A stretch of 6,354 nucleotides of DNA from an uncultured Micrococcales bacterium (GTDB lineage: Bacteria > Actinomycetota > Actinomycetes > Actinomycetales > Microbacteriaceae), in the NCBI GenBank assembly GCA_903853515.1, contig CAINTU010000008.1:1-6354 (forward strand). Direction: 5' to 3'. The first letter of the stretch is position 1. Each line of letters opens with the position of its first letter. This document shows, one piece after another, positions 5,610 to 6,354 of the stretch. The position numbers and the translations under genes are program-made. Under the pieces are notes generated by a model. That model searched no databases and was not told the DNA's origin. It saw only the letters and a program-made list of their open reading frames with translations.

Positions 5610-6354
5610 ATGAGCGAAGAAGAATTCAACGCAGACCCCGTTGACGCTGCCTTTTTGCAGAAAATCAACGCTTTGACAAGTGAAGAGGCAGAGGCGAGAG
5701 CCCGCGTAATGCGTAGCGGCCTTGACGAATATGAACTTGAAGACGAAGACATTGAAGTTCTCGAGGGGCTCAGCCAAGAAGCTGGCGAAGCAATTTATAT
5801 GCCAGCTTTGCCCGTTTTGGCAATTGTCGGTAGACCAAACGTGGGTAAGTCTGCACTTGTTAACCGAATTCTTGGGCGACGCGAAGCTGTTGTCGAAGAC
5901 AAGCCTGGCGTTACTCGCGACCGCATTTCGTATAAGTCAGAGTGGAACGGTAGACGTTTCACACTTGTCGACACTGGTGGTTGGGAACCTGATGCCAAGG
6001 GCATCGACAAGTCGGTTGCGTTGCAGGCAGAGATCGCAGTCGAACTTGCAGACGCTGTTTTGTTTGTCGTTGATTCGACAGTCGGTGCAACCAGTACCGA
6101 TGAGCGTGTAGTAAAAATGCTTAGAAAATCAAAAAAGCCAGTGCTGCTTGTGGCTAACAAGGTTGACGACGAGAGACTTGAATCTGATGCGGCGGCACTA
6201 TGGTCGCTCGGCCTTGGCCAGCCATACCCGGTATCTGCATTGCATGGCCGAGGTGTCGCCGATTTGCTTGACGACGCACTAAAGGCATTGCCAGAGGTCT
6301 CTAACGTTGCCAAGCAAGAGTTCGGTGGTCCACGACGCGTTGCTCTAATCGGCC
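5610..6354 (+). CDS. der: Ribosome biogenesis GTPase Der (EngA), N-terminal part, runs off the window
   Basis: Der is a tandem-GTPase that helps assemble the 50S subunit. There are 248 complete codons from the ATG at 5610, with no stop before the window ends. A 60-65-residue acidic leader (rich in Glu and Asp, for example DEYELEDEDIEVLE at 39-52) precedes the first G domain. That domain shows G1 GRPNVGKS (74-81), G2 PGVTRDR (99-105), G3 DTGG (121-124), G4 NKVD (183-186) and G5 SALHGRG (210-216). The linker ends in GGPRRVALIG, so the window cuts off inside the second P-loop; the second G domain and the KH-like domain are outside. The leader is a known feature of actinobacterial EngA proteins and is absent from the E. 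coli enzyme. The start lies 4 bases after cmk, with only a weak ATAGG as ribosome site. Confidence 0.94.
   Translation, partial: MSEEEFNADPVDAAFLQKINALTSEEAEARARVMRSGLDEYELEDEDIEVLEGLSQEAGEAIYMPALPVLAIVGRPNVGKSALVNRILGRREAVVEDKPGVTRDRISYKSEWNGRRFTLVDTGGWEPDAKGIDKSVALQAEIAVELADAVLFVVDSTVGATSTDERVVKMLRKSKKPVLLVANKVDDERLESDAAALWSLGLGQPYPVSALHGRGVADLLDDALKALPEVSNVAKQEFGGPRRVALIG

Noticed and set aside
5722..6111. Open frame of 129 codons on the plus strand inside der
   Set aside because: It is a different frame of the same strand as der, without motifs, while the der frame carries all five G motifs.
5795..6313. Open frame of 172 codons on the minus strand opposite der
   Set aside because: It is antisense to the conserved first G domain of Der. 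Its Ser/Thr-rich composition is a by-product of codon use on the other strand.

Overview
The window looks like a gene-dense core region of an actinobacterial chromosome, most likely from Microbacteriaceae or a close relative. Two things support this. The gene order xerD – parA-like ATPase – scpA – scpB – rluB – (aroH, tyrA) – cmk – der is one I recall as conserved in Actinobacteria (M. tuberculosis has soj-like/scpA/scpB/rluB/cmk/engA; Streptomyces also carries aroH and tyrA before cmk). The proteins also carry actinobacterial traits, such as a long acidic leader on Der and an actinobacterial-type C-terminus on CMK. Base composition is near 50% GC by eye, low for the phylum. That hints at a small-genome, perhaps freshwater planktonic lineage such as the Luna/Rhodoluna/Aquiluna group; this last step is inference.

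Layout, all on the + strand: the 3' end of xerD (1-379, 5' end outside the window); a 54-base gap with a Shine-Dalgarno site; an orphan ParA/PldP-like ATPase (434-1267); scpA (1257-2072); scpB (2062-2694); rluB (2696-3505); an AroH-class chorismate mutase (3508-3870); tyrA prephenate dehydrogenase with ACT domain (3867-4952); cmk (4955-5605); and the N-terminal part of der (5610-6354, runs off the window). From parA onward every junction is an overlap of 4 or 11 bases or a gap of 1 to 4 bases, so these genes almost certainly form one translationally coupled operon. No gene-free stretch is longer than 54 bases.

The genes fall into three jobs. XerD, the ParA-like ATPase and ScpA/ScpB serve chromosome resolution, positioning and condensation. 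RluB and Der serve large-subunit ribosome maturation, and CMK supplies CDP/dCDP. AroH and TyrA are the two consecutive steps from chorismate to 4-hydroxyphenylpyruvate in tyrosine synthesis. I found no mobile element, CRISPR array, RNA gene, convincing promoter or terminator, and no sign of an undescribed system. The points worth a second look are lineage-specific variations in known genes.
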